A stretch of DNA of 64,000 nt from Pseudarthrobacter oxydans (lineage in GTDB: Bacteria; Actinomycetota; Actinomycetes; Actinomycetales; Micrococcaceae), in contig NZ_JAUSSN010000004.1 of NCBI RefSeq assembly GCF_030812335.1, positions 124,001-188,000 of the forward strand. The letters are read 5' to 3'. Shown here piece after piece: positions 23,666-33,010 of this stretch (its first letter is position 1; every line of letters starts with the position of its first letter). Below the pieces are notes generated by a model. It was not told the origin of the DNA. It worked only from the letters and a program-made list of their open reading frames with translations, and searched no databases. Position numbers and translations under genes: made by a program.

Positions 23666-24912
23666 TTCGCGGCCTCCGTCTTCGATGCGGCGTCGCGGGC
23701 GAGTTCGTCGGCGAGCATGGCGGACTGTTCCTTCAGCTGGGGTGTGGGGGTGGAGAAGACGTACTTGAAGAGATCCTGCGGTTCCACCGGGACTTCCTCG
23801 CTGAGGCCCTCGCGGAGCTGGGTGGCGACGGCTTCGGCTTTCTCGGCGATTCCGGCGGCGCGGTCATCGTCGAGCAGTCCGCAGTCCGTCAAGTAGGTCT
23901 TCATCCGGCTCAGCGGATCCTTGGCCACCCATTGTGCGACTTCACTGTCCTGGCGGTACCGGGTGGCGTCGTCGGCGTTGGTGTGGGCCTGCATGCGGTA
24001 GGTGTGGGCCTCCACCAGCAGCGGTCCGGAGCCTTCGCGGGCGAGCCGGACGGCGCGGCCAAGCACAGCAAGGAGGGCGACGATGTCGTTGCCGTCCACG
24101 CGTTCGCCCGCCATGCCGTAGCCCACAGCCTTGTGGGCGAGCGACGGCGCCACGGACTGGTGGGCCAGCGGCACGGAGATGGCGTACTGGTTGTTCTGGA
24201 CGAAGAACACGACCGGCAGGTGGAACACCGCGGCGAAGTTCAGCGCCTCGTGGAAGTCGCCCTCACTCGTTGCACCGTCGCCGCACATGGCCAGGACCAC
24301 GGTGTCCTCGCCGCGCAGCTTGGCGGCGTGGGCCACGCCGACGCCGTGCAGCAGCTGGGTGGTCAGCGGGGTGCACTGGATGCCGACCTTGTGTTTTGAA
24401 GGGTCGTAGCCGCCGTGCCAGTCTCCGCGGAAGAGCGTCATGGTCTGGACGGGATCCACGCCACGGGCCATCACGGCCACGGAGTCGCGGTAGGTGGGGA
24501 ACATCCAGTCGCCGTCGGACAGGCAGAGGGCGGCGGCGACCTGGCAGGCCTCCTGGCCGTGGCTGGACGGGTAGACGGCCATGCGGCCCTGCCGGACCAG
24601 CGCGGAGTTCTGGTCGTTGACGCGGCGACCGACGACCAGCTGCTCGTAGGCGGCCATCAGTTCGCCGTCGCCGGGGAGGGCGTATTCATGGCCGGGCTGG
24701 GTGCCCTGTTCGGTGTGCGGGTTGAGGGTGCCGTCCGGGCCGACCATCTGGATCTGGTGCCGGGCCGGAAGCATGTAGTCCTCGACAGTGATGCCGAATT
24801 TGCGCACCGCCTCACTGGCGGCGTCTTCCGGTGCGTTGCCCGGTGCCGCGGGGCCGGGGGTCCTGTCCTCGGGCGCCGGGTGCTGCGCAGTGTGGTCTGC
24901 GGAGATCGTCAT
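23662..24912 (-). CDS. bkdA: 2-oxoacid dehydrogenase E1 component, alpha subunit
   Basis: A 416-residue thiamine-diphosphate enzyme subunit. The TPP motif GDGATSEGDFHEALNFA to NNQYAIS is complete; HTYRMQAHTNADD carries the usual phosphorylation-loop-like segment. The first 35 residues are disordered. AGAAGGA precedes the ATG. It is the first gene of the operon, read away from the divergent Lrp/AsnC regulator. The branched-chain rather than pyruvate substrate is preferred because of the E1alpha/E1beta split and the long ELMAAYEQLVVGRRVNDQNS region, but this is inference from family resemblance. Confidence 0.9.
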   Translation of the reverse strand: MTISADHTAQHPAPEDRTPGPAAPGNAPEDAASEAVRKFGITVEDYMLPARHQIQMVGPDGTLNPHTEQGTQPGHEYALPGDGELMAAYEQLVVGRRVNDQNSALVRQGRMAVYPSSHGQEACQVAAALCLSDGDWMFPTYRDSVAVMARGVDPVQTMTLFRGDWHGGYDPSKHKVGIQCTPLTTQLLHGVGVAHAAKLRGEDTVVLAMCGDGATSEGDFHEALNFAAVFHLPVVFFVQNNQYAISVPLAHQSVAPSLAHKAVGYGMAGERVDGNDIVALLAVLGRAVRLAREGSGPLLVEAHTYRMQAHTNADDATRYRQDSEVAQWVAKDPLSRMKTYLTDCGLLDDDRAAGIAEKAEAVATQLREGLSEEVPVEPQDLFKYVFSTPTPQLKEQSAMLADELARDAASKTEAAK

Positions 24913-25071
24913 TGGTCCGTCCTTCTGTAGCCACTATTCGTTCCAAGTATGGCGCGGGGCGAAGTTTCGTATCCAGCTCCACTGGGAATCGTGGAGAAGT
25001 CAAGAGAATTGACCTACTCTGAAAGACGAATCGTAAGTGTGAGGTGGATTACCGGCGGGGGTTGTGGACGA

Positions 25072-25536
25072 ATGGCGGAGGACGAAGCAGACCAGGCGGC
25101 GGTGCCGCTGGATGATGTGGACCGGAACATCATCGCGGAGCTGACCCGGGACGGCCGGATGTCCGTCACGCAGGTCGCGGAGAACGTCCATATCTCGCGT
25201 GCCCACGCGTACACGCGGATTGCCCGGCTGACCGGCGAGGGGGTGCTGACCAAGTTCACGGCGCTGGTGGATCCGATCAAGGCCGGCCTCAAGTCCTCCG
25301 CCTATGTGACCCTCAAGGTCCGGCAGCACTCGTGGCGGGAGCTCCGGGAGCTGCTGCGTGCCATTCCGGAGGTGCACCACATCGCCCTGGTGGGTGGGGA
25401 CTTCGACGTCATCCTCCTGGTCCGCGCGGTGGACAATATCGACTTGCGCCGGGTGATCTTTGACCAGTTGCAGTCCATGCCTGGGGTGCTGGACACGCAG
25501 ACGTTTCTGGTGTTTGAGGATCTGGATACGCGGTAG
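25072..25536 (+). CDS. Lrp/AsnC-family regulator, probable controller of the bkd operon
   Basis: A 154-residue transcription factor. An N-terminal helix-turn-helix covers about residues 13-60 (LDDVDRNIIAELTRDGRMSVTQVAENVHISRAHAYTRIARL) and a C-terminal RAM domain covers about 75-150 with VHHIALVGGDFDVILLVRAVD. RAM domains sense amino acids. It is divergent from the E1alpha gene with a 159-base spacer, the classic arrangement for a bkdR-type regulator. An upstream in-frame GTG would add about a dozen residues; the ATG at 25072 fits the family length better. Confidence 0.88.
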   Translation: MAEDEADQAAVPLDDVDRNIIAELTRDGRMSVTQVAENVHISRAHAYTRIARLTGEGVLTKFTALVDPIKAGLKSSAYVTLKVRQHSWRELRELLRAIPEVHHIALVGGDFDVILLVRAVDNIDLRRVIFDQLQSMPGVLDTQTFLVFEDLDTR

Positions 25537-25765
25537 AACCGGTCCTGGGCGCCGCCCTGGGGTGGAACTACCGTTCCGTTCAAGTTTCCGTATTGCCGCC
25601 ATGCACTCCCTGAGCTTGTGCACATACAGATCAGATCGGCAGGACGACTGTCTGGACCAATTGCACGCCCAAATGACGGGTACAATTGGCGGGACCGCAC
25701 GAATACTGCCGTTCTGGTGGCACGCCGTTGGGGTGCCCCGGCAATCGACACAGGGGGACCCCGGC

Positions 25766-27283
25766 TTGGACTTACGCGATTATCTGCGCTTAATACGACG
25801 GCATTGGATGCTCATAATTGCGTCAACGTTGATCGGTGTCCTCATCGGCGGAGCTGCCTCCGTTTTGGCCAAACCGATCTACACAGCAGAGACGCAACTA
25901 TTTGTTGCTATTCAAAGCTCCGGGTCCGTCCAAGAACTTCAGCTCGGCAACAACTTCAGTCAAGCTCGGGTCCAGTCCTACGTAAAGACAGTTGGATCGC
26001 CCGCCGTCCTCCAGCCAGCAATTGACTCGCTTGGACTTCAGATCACAGCAGACGAACTTGCCGCGAATGTCAAAGCAAGCACAGAGACAAGCACAGTTCT
26101 GATCAACATTTCGGTTTCGGACACCTCTGCCGTGCAAGCTGCGGCAGTCTCCCAAGCGGTGGCCAACAGCTTGATCAAGGTTGTCGACACATTGGAGAAA
26201 CCGCGAACGGGCGGGACATCGCCAGTCAGCCTTTCGGTTATCAAGCCTGCCGTAGCACCAGTGGCTCCCTCTTCGCCGAACACCAAACTGAATCTTCTCC
26301 TCGGACTGCTACTCGGACTCGCGATTGGAGTCGCCGCGTCTATTCTGCGGAGCACCATGGATAGCCGCATCCGGAGCGAAGCGGACCTGCGCCAGGTAAC
26401 AAACGCGCCTCTCCTGGGAGGTATATCCTTCGACCAGGATGCGACGAAGAAGCCACTGCTGACACAGACGGCAGCACAGAGCCCGCGCGCAGAATCGTTC
26501 CGCCAGCTGCGGACAAATCTGCAGTTCGCCAATGTCTCTGGGAAGGCCAAGACTGTACTGATCACTTCCTCAGTACCCGGTGAAGGTAAGAGCACTACCG
26601 CAACCAACCTCGCCATAGCGCTAGCTCAAGCCGGTCAGACTGTGTGCCTGGTGGATGCTGATCTCAGACGCCCTATGGTGAACGAGTATTTGGGCCTCGA
26701 ACGCAATGCCGGCCTCACAACTGCGCTAGTTGGCACCAGCGACGTAAATGATTTGCTCCAGCCTTGGGGAAACGAAAATCTTTACGTACTTACATCAGGC
26801 CAAGTTCCGCCAAACCCGAGCGAGCTCTTGGGATCGACGGAAATGCAGGATCTCATCAAGCGCTTGGAACAGGCATTCGACACGGTTCTAATAGATGCAC
26901 CACCTCTTCTTCCCGTTACTGATGCCGCGGTCCTTTCCCAGCATGTAGGCGGCGTGGTACTCGTCGCTGGCTCCCAGAAACTTCGTCGACAGGATCTAGA
27001 GAAGTCCCTCAGTTCTCTGGCAATGGTTGGGGCAAACCTGTTGGGCGTAGTCCTTAACCGGCTGCCCACCAAAGGACCGGACGCTTATGCATACGCGTAC
27101 TACGGGCATGATCAGAAGTCCTCACCCAATGGCCAACCGCTGGACAAGTCGGACAGAAGACCGCGGCCGGTGCCTCAAGATGCGGAAAGCCATATTCGGA
27201 ACGATAGTGAGTTCGCCGAAATACTGACGGACCACGGCGCACAGGCGGCCAAGAGCTTCCCGTCTAGTCGCTTTCGAGACTAG
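25766..27283 (+). CDS. Wzz domain fused to bacterial tyrosine kinase (copy 1)
   Basis: A 505-residue inner-membrane protein that sets polysaccharide chain length and autophosphorylates on tyrosine. The Wzz domain has two transmembrane segments (about 14-33 and 175-195) flanking an external loop. The cytoplasmic kinase has Walker A SSVPGEGKSTT (268-278), Walker A' CLVDADLRRP (294-303), Walker B VLIDAPP (374-380) and a C-terminal tyrosine cluster YAYAYYGH (441-448). The start is a TTG with GGGGGA 7 bases upstream; translation from here gives MDLRDYLRLIRRHW, the standard N-terminus. It is the first gene of the flippase and pyruvyl-transferase group. Confidence 0.9.
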   Translation: MDLRDYLRLIRRHWMLIIASTLIGVLIGGAASVLAKPIYTAETQLFVAIQSSGSVQELQLGNNFSQARVQSYVKTVGSPAVLQPAIDSLGLQITADELAANVKASTETSTVLINISVSDTSAVQAAAVSQAVANSLIKVVDTLEKPRTGGTSPVSLSVIKPAVAPVAPSSPNTKLNLLLGLLLGLAIGVAASILRSTMDSRIRSEADLRQVTNAPLLGGISFDQDATKKPLLTQTAAQSPRAESFRQLRTNLQFANVSGKAKTVLITSSVPGEGKSTTATNLAIALAQAGQTVCLVDADLRRPMVNEYLGLERNAGLTTALVGTSDVNDLLQPWGNENLYVLTSGQVPPNPSELLGSTEMQDLIKRLEQAFDTVLIDAPPLLPVTDAAVLSQHVGGVVLVAGSQKLRRQDLEKSLSSLAMVGANLLGVVLNRLPTKGPDAYAYAYYGHDQKSSPNGQPLDKSDRRPRPVPQDAESHIRNDSEFAEILTDHGAQAAKSFPSSRFRD

Positions 27284-27555
27284 AAAGCTGACGGCGTTAT
27301 GCCACCGCAGAGCGAGATGCGGACGCCCGAGCGTCGTGAACCAAAGCGATCGGGATGCAGAGGCCGGCGCTAAAGTAAGACCTCGGGCTCTCAAAAGCAC
27401 AGGAGACTCGGCTTGGGACTTTGCTGGCAGGTGTTTACTCATAAGCGGTTGAGTTCGCCAACATTGTCTCGCCGGACTTGCTAGGTGTCATCTTCACCCC
27501 AACCGGCCACCGCGCAAATTCATATGGCTGTTATAGAAAGCGACCACCTAGTCCG
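27284..27555. other. Intergenic region, no gene seen
   Basis: About 270 bases between the kinase and flippase genes, lower in GC than the flanks. No supported frame. A separate promoter for the flippase gene is possible. Confidence 0.4.
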
Positions 27556-29013
27556 ATGACGACATCCACGGCACACAGAGCCGCCCGAGGCGGCCTGGTC
27601 ACCCTTGCTGGCCAGGCCATCAAGATGGTTCTACTACTGCTGAATCTAGTGGTCTTGGGCCGCCTCCTGACCCCAGAGGACTTCGGCCTCGTGGCAATGG
27701 TTACCGCAGTGGTGGGCGTGGCTGAGCTGGTGAGGGATTTTGGGATCACCACCGCCAGTATTCAGTCCCCAACCCTATCGTTGATCCAGAAGAATAATCT
27801 ATTTTGGATTAATTCTGCGCTAGGCCTCGGTCTCGCCGTCGTTGCGGCTTTGCTCAGTCACCCATTGGGCTTGTTCTATGCCGACTCTCGACTCGTTCCA
27901 ATTACACTGGCGATTTCGTCCGTTTTTTTACTTAATGGCATTCAGGCGCAGTACCAAGTTGAACTGACCCGATCGCTGCGATTTAGGTCCCTTGCTCTAA
28001 CTGATATTTCTTCCAATGCTGTCGCGCTCGGGGCTGCAGTCACTGCTGCTTTACTTGGTGCTGGCTATTGGTCGCTCGTTATAATGCAATTGATTTCTGC
28101 TCTACTTCTTCTCATGAGTCGCATTCTTGTAAGTGAATGGCACCCAGGTATGCCAGGAAGAAATGGGCCAGTAAGGAAATTCCTCCGCTATGGCGGAAAT
28201 CTCGGAGTTGCGCAGTTTCTGAATTATTTAAGCGCCAATGCTCCGAGCGTTCTTATGGGCTATGCATACGGGGCGAGCGCCTTGGGTTCTTATTCGCGCG
28301 CTTCCCAAATCGCCACTATACCTGTAAATCAAGTATTTGGCCCGCTAACAAACGTTGCACTCACGACACTCGTGCGACTTAACGACAACGGCCCCTTTAA
28401 TCGAGCCGTTGGAACAATGCAGCTCCTGCTGGGCTACACAGCTTCCCTTGGCTCGTCCTTCTTAGTCGTATTTTCGGCTCCAATTATCCATCTCCTCCTG
28501 GGCGATAAATGGGGATCGGTCAGCCCTCTACTCCAAATACTGGCTGTCGGCATAACGTTCCAAGCAGCCACATTCGTCTCGTACTGGGTATTTCTCGCCA
28601 AGGATCGCACAGCATCACTTTTACGTTACAACTTGTTGACCAAGGGGATTGTCCTGACGCTGACCCTGGTTGGTGGCTTCTTCGGAGTAGGAGAGATGGT
28701 TTGGGGCTACACTGCCGGCCTCATCATAGCTTGGCCAATTTCAGTCCTCTGGTTGCGCACGATGGGAGTCCCCTCGTCAATACCGCTCTTAGGAGGGTTA
28801 CGTTTCATTGGCCTCGGACTTGCTGCGACAACGGGCGGTCTTCTGATGCCACTTACTGGTGTCATAGAACTACCATTGCTCGCCTCGGCTATCGGATGGG
28901 CTGTTGGCCTTATAGTTACGTTAGTATTTCCCCGGACAAGGATGGATCTAAAACTCATTATTATGACCATGAGGCAACTTATCCGGCCGAAATCATCTAT
29001 CAAAGGAATCTAG
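27556..29013 (+). CDS. Polysaccharide flippase (Wzx/TuaB-like, MOP superfamily)
   Basis: A 485-residue integral membrane protein with about 13 hydrophobic segments. The N-terminal GGLVTLAGQAIKMVLLLLNLVVLGRLLTPEDFGLVAMV and the middle FLRYGGNLGVAQFLNYLSAN match the WzxC/TuaB branch of lipid-linked oligosaccharide flippases. It would move undecaprenyl-pyrophosphate-linked repeat units across the membrane. The start at 27556 precedes the conserved helix by about 12 residues. Codon use is visibly AT-richer than the neighbouring bkd genes, as is common in transferred polysaccharide loci. Its stop overlaps the next gene start. Confidence 0.88.
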   Translation: MTTSTAHRAARGGLVTLAGQAIKMVLLLLNLVVLGRLLTPEDFGLVAMVTAVVGVAELVRDFGITTASIQSPTLSLIQKNNLFWINSALGLGLAVVAALLSHPLGLFYADSRLVPITLAISSVFLLNGIQAQYQVELTRSLRFRSLALTDISSNAVALGAAVTAALLGAGYWSLVIMQLISALLLLMSRILVSEWHPGMPGRNGPVRKFLRYGGNLGVAQFLNYLSANAPSVLMGYAYGASALGSYSRASQIATIPVNQVFGPLTNVALTTLVRLNDNGPFNRAVGTMQLLLGYTASLGSSFLVVFSAPIIHLLLGDKWGSVSPLLQILAVGITFQAATFVSYWVFLAKDRTASLLRYNLLTKGIVLTLTLVGGFFGVGEMVWGYTAGLIIAWPISVLWLRTMGVPSSIPLLGGLRFIGLGLAATTGGLLMPLTGVIELPLLASAIGWAVGLIVTLVFPRTRMDLKLIIMTMRQLIRPKSSIKGI

Positions 29014-30290
29014 TGACAACATTCTCAACTCGGCGCCAAGGTGTTAGTTCGCTTGCAAGCCTCAGATCAAAGGCTTCATCCGCCCTCCACCACCCATTGG
29101 CCCTTAGGCTAATGATGCTCGGCGACCGTGCAGTGCTCCATCTGGCGCTTTCAGGAAAACACGAACGTCTGGAAAAGCACGTAATCCTCAACTCGCCCGG
29201 AGACGGAAACATCGGCGATCAAGCCATGTTTGAAAGCTTCGTGAATAATGTTTCCCAGCAAGTGATCGCCGTCGTCAAGTCCCCGACTGCGTATTCCACT
29301 GATGATATTGCCGATAAAAACAAGGTGACGTTTCTCGTGTTGCCTCACCTGATATATTCTAAATTCTTTGGTCATTATAAAAATATTTGGACCCTGGGAC
29401 GTTCCATTCGAGGTGCTGAAAGTTTTTCGGTAATGGGGGCGGATATCATGGATGGGGGCTACGGCGTCCATTCTTCCATGATCGAGTGGAACCTTTCAAG
29501 GACAATTCAGGAATCTGGAATTCCCGCCAGAATATTGGGCTTCAGTTGGAATGGCGAAGCTAATCCCGAAGTCATCAGACAAGCCCAAAAAGCTGGGCGG
29601 GCAGGAGTACGTATCCTACCGCGAGATCCGGACTCAATGGAACGTCTGGTTAATGACAATATCGAGGGCGTCGTTCAGGCCGCAGACCTTGTTTTCGCAT
29701 TCCCTACAGATAAATCAACGACTTGTCCGGACGTTTCTGGGGAATCCCACGGGAGCGTGGACGAAAAGTTGGCCGTTGTGAACGTGAGTGGACTCATCGG
29801 CCGCAGTATTGAACAGAATTCTGAATACGAGCAGATCCTGCAAACGCTTGACACGCTAGGATACAGGTGCCTGCTTCTGCCTCACGTGAGCCACTCGAAG
29901 GCAGACGATATTGCTGCCATCTCGAAGCTGCGCCGAGAGAGCCCAATGGCTCGATGTGCCGACGTTGTGGAAACTCTGATTTCCCCTAGTGAAGTTCTTT
30001 CGCTTGTAAGAAGAGCAGACATGGTCGTAACCGGGCGGATGCATTTGTCAATTCTGGCCCTTTCTGCTGGCACTCCCGTCTTAGTTCTGGCGACTCAAGG
30101 TAAGGTTTCCGGCTTGATGAGGCTTTTTGGAATTCCCGATCACTGTGTTGAGCCCACTCCGGGTTTCGGTAACAGAATCTCAAAACTCCTTCATGAAATT
30201 GAGAAGGATCGATCGATCATCTTCGAGAAGACTGCATCGAATCTCCAGGCCGTACGCGACCTCTCGAAAATTAACTTCCGCCACAAGTGA
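29013..30290 (+). CDS. Polysaccharide pyruvyl transferase
   Basis: A 425-residue cytosolic enzyme of the CsaB/pyruvyl-transferase family, which adds ketal-linked pyruvate from phosphoenolpyruvate to sugars and gives the polymer negative charge. Landmarks are NSPGDGNIGDQAMFESF (about 60-75), FSVMGADIMDGGYG, FSWNGEANPEV, LLLPHVSHSKADD and, near the end, ADMVVTGRMHLSILALSAGTPVLVLATQGKVSGLM. A GTG start overlaps the flippase TAG (TAGTG), with AAAGGA upstream, so the two genes are coupled. Confidence 0.88.
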   Translation: MTTFSTRRQGVSSLASLRSKASSALHHPLALRLMMLGDRAVLHLALSGKHERLEKHVILNSPGDGNIGDQAMFESFVNNVSQQVIAVVKSPTAYSTDDIADKNKVTFLVLPHLIYSKFFGHYKNIWTLGRSIRGAESFSVMGADIMDGGYGVHSSMIEWNLSRTIQESGIPARILGFSWNGEANPEVIRQAQKAGRAGVRILPRDPDSMERLVNDNIEGVVQAADLVFAFPTDKSTTCPDVSGESHGSVDEKLAVVNVSGLIGRSIEQNSEYEQILQTLDTLGYRCLLLPHVSHSKADDIAAISKLRRESPMARCADVVETLISPSEVLSLVRRADMVVTGRMHLSILALSAGTPVLVLATQGKVSGLMRLFGIPDHCVEPTPGFGNRISKLLHEIEKDRSIIFEKTASNLQAVRDLSKINFRHK

Positions 30291-30948
30291 AGGCTTCCCG
30301 AATCAAAGGAGAAGCCATTAGACGCTGCGATCGTAGTGAGCGATACGACGTCTTCCGGCGTGACTGGTGCCAAAGGAGGGCGTGATCCGCCTCGGACAGG
30401 TGGATTCTAAACTACGCATCGCACATAGGCCTGCTGATCTGTGGGACCCTTTATGGCGTTGACCACCGGCGGCTAGTAGACATCCAAGCCAATAGCTGGT
30501 GCAAATAAGGAAGCCTTAGACGACGAGATGGGTGGAGCACAAACGTTTCCCAGACATATTTTGCCCTATACCACGAGTTCCTGGCGACTATCGCTCTAGA
30601 TGGCCTAGATTTGCAGTCGATGGGGGCTCCTCATTAAAACCCCGATGCGGTTCCCCTAGTGACAAATACTACAGTCCTCCAAATATGGAGGGAATTTAGG
30701 GCTGGGCATTTAGCGGTCTTAGTTTGCCTCCTTGGACCTGCCCTGGCCAGCGTGCTGGTCACCCACGTAGGAGTGGAGAATGCGAACAAAAATTGGGGTT
30801 GGAATACGACGTCACCTCGAGCTGCACGAAGCCATTTCTCGTGTACGCCGCACTTATCGCGCTCCCCAAGGGACTGCGGCAGTCTTAGCACCTGCCATGA
30901 CCAAGTAGGATTCGCTTAATCCACTGATGCAAATTAAATGGGGGCACT
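30291..30948. other. Long gene-poor region, possible gene remnants
   Basis: About 660 bases with no well-supported gene. A short hairpin (GGCTTC, 30293-30298, with GAAGCC near 30309) follows the pyruvyl transferase stop. At 30657-30661 a TAGTG overlap resembles the coupling seen at 29011-29015 and opens an 86-codon frame (30659-30919) with a hydrophobic stretch (AVLVCLLGPALASVLVT), but it lacks family resemblance and its second half looks non-coding. This may be the remains of a deleted polysaccharide gene. Confidence 0.4.
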
Positions 30949-32052
30949 GTGTCATCTAACGTCCTGCCGGTCGGCAGCTCATCATCGCTCACGCCGCGGC
31001 TACACTCGCTCACCGGCCTTCGGTTCTTCGCAGCGCTGGCCGTGTTCGGTTTTCACGGGTTGCACTATGGTGCGCAGGGCGGGGGCTTCGAGCTCTTCGC
31101 GGCGGGCATGTCCGGCGTTTCGTTCTTCTACATAGTGAGTGGCTTCGTAATGGGGTGGACGTCACGGGAAGATGACACCCCAAGTTTGTTCTACCGGCGC
31201 CGCCTCGCGCGCATCTACCCCTCATACGTAATGGCATGGGCGATGACGCTGGTCTTGATGATCCTCGGCCAGCGCAGCATCGGCGTCGTGGACTTCCTGC
31301 CGCTTACACTGCTCCAGTCGTGGGTTCCCTCGGAGACTGTATATTTCGCGGCCAGTGCAGTCTTCTGGTCGTTGTCGTGTGAGGCGTTCTTCTATCTCGT
31401 GTTCCCCTGGATATTCCCCGCACTGAGAAGGCTCACAGTTCGCGGTGCATTAACTGGGATCGTGGCAATTGTTCTGTTGCTGGCCGGTTTAGCTCTGGCG
31501 CTGGCCCCGTTCTTCGACTCGTCCGTGGTCTTCTGGTTCTTGGTGATATTCCCGCCTGTGCGCCTGCTGGAGTTTGTGGCTGGAATCCTGTTGGCACTCT
31601 TAGTGAAGCGCGGCGCCCAACTGCCATTCCCCCTTTGGGCGGCTACCTCACTGGCGCTTGGTTCTTTCGTTGCGGCGGGGTTTGCCCCTCCCACATTCAC
31701 GCGCGTGGTCGTGACCCTGGTCCCTTTCATGCTGCTGGTCTGGTCATCCGCCCAGGCTGACCTATCCCGGACTCGCTCCGTTTTCCGCAATCCCGCAATA
31801 GTCCGGCTCGGCGTCTGGTCTTATGGGTTCTATCTTGTCCACACGCAGGTCATGACGGTCTGGTTCCAGGGTCTCGGTTTCGCGGGGATAGCCGCAGGCG
31901 ACCTTTCCGGTCTGCCCCTGTTCGCCGCCCTGGCTGGCGCCTTGGTCGCCGCAACGGCAACCGCAGCAGCAATCTTCAGCTGGATTGAGCAACCGCTGGA
32001 AAGGCGGCTGAGGCCGAAGAACGTCCCGGTGCCCGCTAGGCGAGGACACTGA
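30949..32052 (+). CDS. Acyltransferase family 3 (OafA-like), short form
   Basis: A 367-residue integral membrane acyltransferase with about ten transmembrane segments. Landmarks are RLHSLTGLRFFAALAVFGFHG, GMSGVSFFYIVSGFVMGW, FYRRRLARIYPSYV and, late, IVRLGVWSYGFYLVHTQV. It lacks the SGNH tail seen in the acyltransferase at 17496-19607, so it may depend on another enzyme for final transfer. The start is GTG with GGGGG upstream. It probably O-acetylates or O-succinylates the polymer or its precursor. Confidence 0.85.
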   Translation: MSSNVLPVGSSSSLTPRLHSLTGLRFFAALAVFGFHGLHYGAQGGGFELFAAGMSGVSFFYIVSGFVMGWTSREDDTPSLFYRRRLARIYPSYVMAWAMTLVLMILGQRSIGVVDFLPLTLLQSWVPSETVYFAASAVFWSLSCEAFFYLVFPWIFPALRRLTVRGALTGIVAIVLLLAGLALALAPFFDSSVVFWFLVIFPPVRLLEFVAGILLALLVKRGAQLPFPLWAATSLALGSFVAAGFAPPTFTRVVVTLVPFMLLVWSSAQADLSRTRSVFRNPAIVRLGVWSYGFYLVHTQVMTVWFQGLGFAGIAAGDLSGLPLFAALAGALVAATATAAAIFSWIEQPLERRLRPKNVPVPARRGH

Positions 32053-32379
32053 TGGGTATGCGGCCTTTAGATCGGTGCCGACGGTGCGCAGCTAACTGAA
32101 TATATTGAGGGGTCCCATGCGATCGGTCCTACTACAACGATCCACCCAGATTCTTCGTTGTGCTAAGACGGCCAACGTACCCCTGGGTGGAAGCCACGGC
32201 TCCGCTCAGAGCTTTGTGTGTCCGCCCCTATTCTAACCGCGCCGATCGTGCCTTCAGCGCCGGGTGTCCGGCCACGGTGCCGGGATGACGCGCGCCCTAC
32301 GTGTCAGGCTGGAACGGTGCCAAGGGCTCATAGCAAGTCCGTTTAATCGCGTGGGGCGAGAGCCAGGAATCCAGTAATT
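32053..32379. other. Intergenic region before the mobile-element remnants
   Basis: About 330 bases with no supported gene. It marks the left border of the mobile-element remnants, but no clear terminal inverted repeat or target duplication was found. Confidence 0.4.
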
Positions 32380-32421
32380 ATGTCCAGTCCGGTTTTGAGT
32401 GCAGTACGCGAAGATAGTGCT

Positions 32422-32820
32422 GTGAGTAGTAGGAGTAAGAGCAGTGGTGGGTCCGGGCCGCGTGCTGGTAGGCCGCGGCCTCGCCGTTCGTTCACCCCGG
32501 TCCAGAAGCTCGAGTTCCTGGCCGCGTACGAGACCGCGCGTGAGAGCGGTGAGGGCGGTGCGTTCGTGCGCCGGGAGCAGATGTCTGAGTGGCGCCGGCT
32601 GCGGGACGCCGGGGTTTTGGCCGGGAAGAAGGCCGGGGAACCGATCGGGAAACTGTCGGCTGATCAGGCCGAGAACGCGCGTTTGCGCCGCCAGTTAGAG
32701 GTGAGCGAGGGCCGGCTGCAGAAGACCGAGGCAGCCTTGGAACTGATGGGAAAACTACAGGCGTTCTTAGAGAGCGCCTCAGAGGATATGCCGGACGGGC
32801 CCCGGTCCAGGAAACGCTGA
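32422..32820 (+). pseudogene. Transposase OrfA-type remnant
   Basis: A 132-codon frame (GTG start at 32422; an upstream ATG at 32380 is also in frame). It has a basic helix-turn-helix region (RRSFTPVQKLEFLAAYETAR, FVRREQMSEWRRLRDAGVL) and a C-terminal leucine-rich coiled coil (ENARLRRQLEVSEGRLQKTEAALELMGKLQ), as in IS3-group first-frame transposase proteins. Compared with the usual pattern a few residues seem missing between FVRRE and MSEW. No catalytic second frame follows, so the element is incomplete and cannot move by itself. Confidence 0.65.
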
Positions 32821-33010
32821 TGGCCACGTACCGGTCGATGCTGGAACTGAAGATCCCCCACACGCCGGGCAGCATTCTTGACGGGTGTTTCCCGGACGAC
32901 CGCGAACCGGACACCGGCCCGACCGCGGGACCGCGCCGGTACTGAACGCCTTCGCCATCACCTTCGAAGGAAGAATCAACTAAATGCCAGCCGCGGATCC
33001 ACCGTTAAAC

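Noticed and set aside
27122..27442. A 106-codon minus-strand frame downstream of the Wzz/kinase gene
   Set aside because: It overlaps the kinase end in antisense, has no ribosome site and no family resemblance.
32821..32944. A short plus-strand frame after the OrfA-type remnant, considered as the second transposase frame
   Set aside because: No DDE motif or similarity to IS3 second-frame proteins could be seen.
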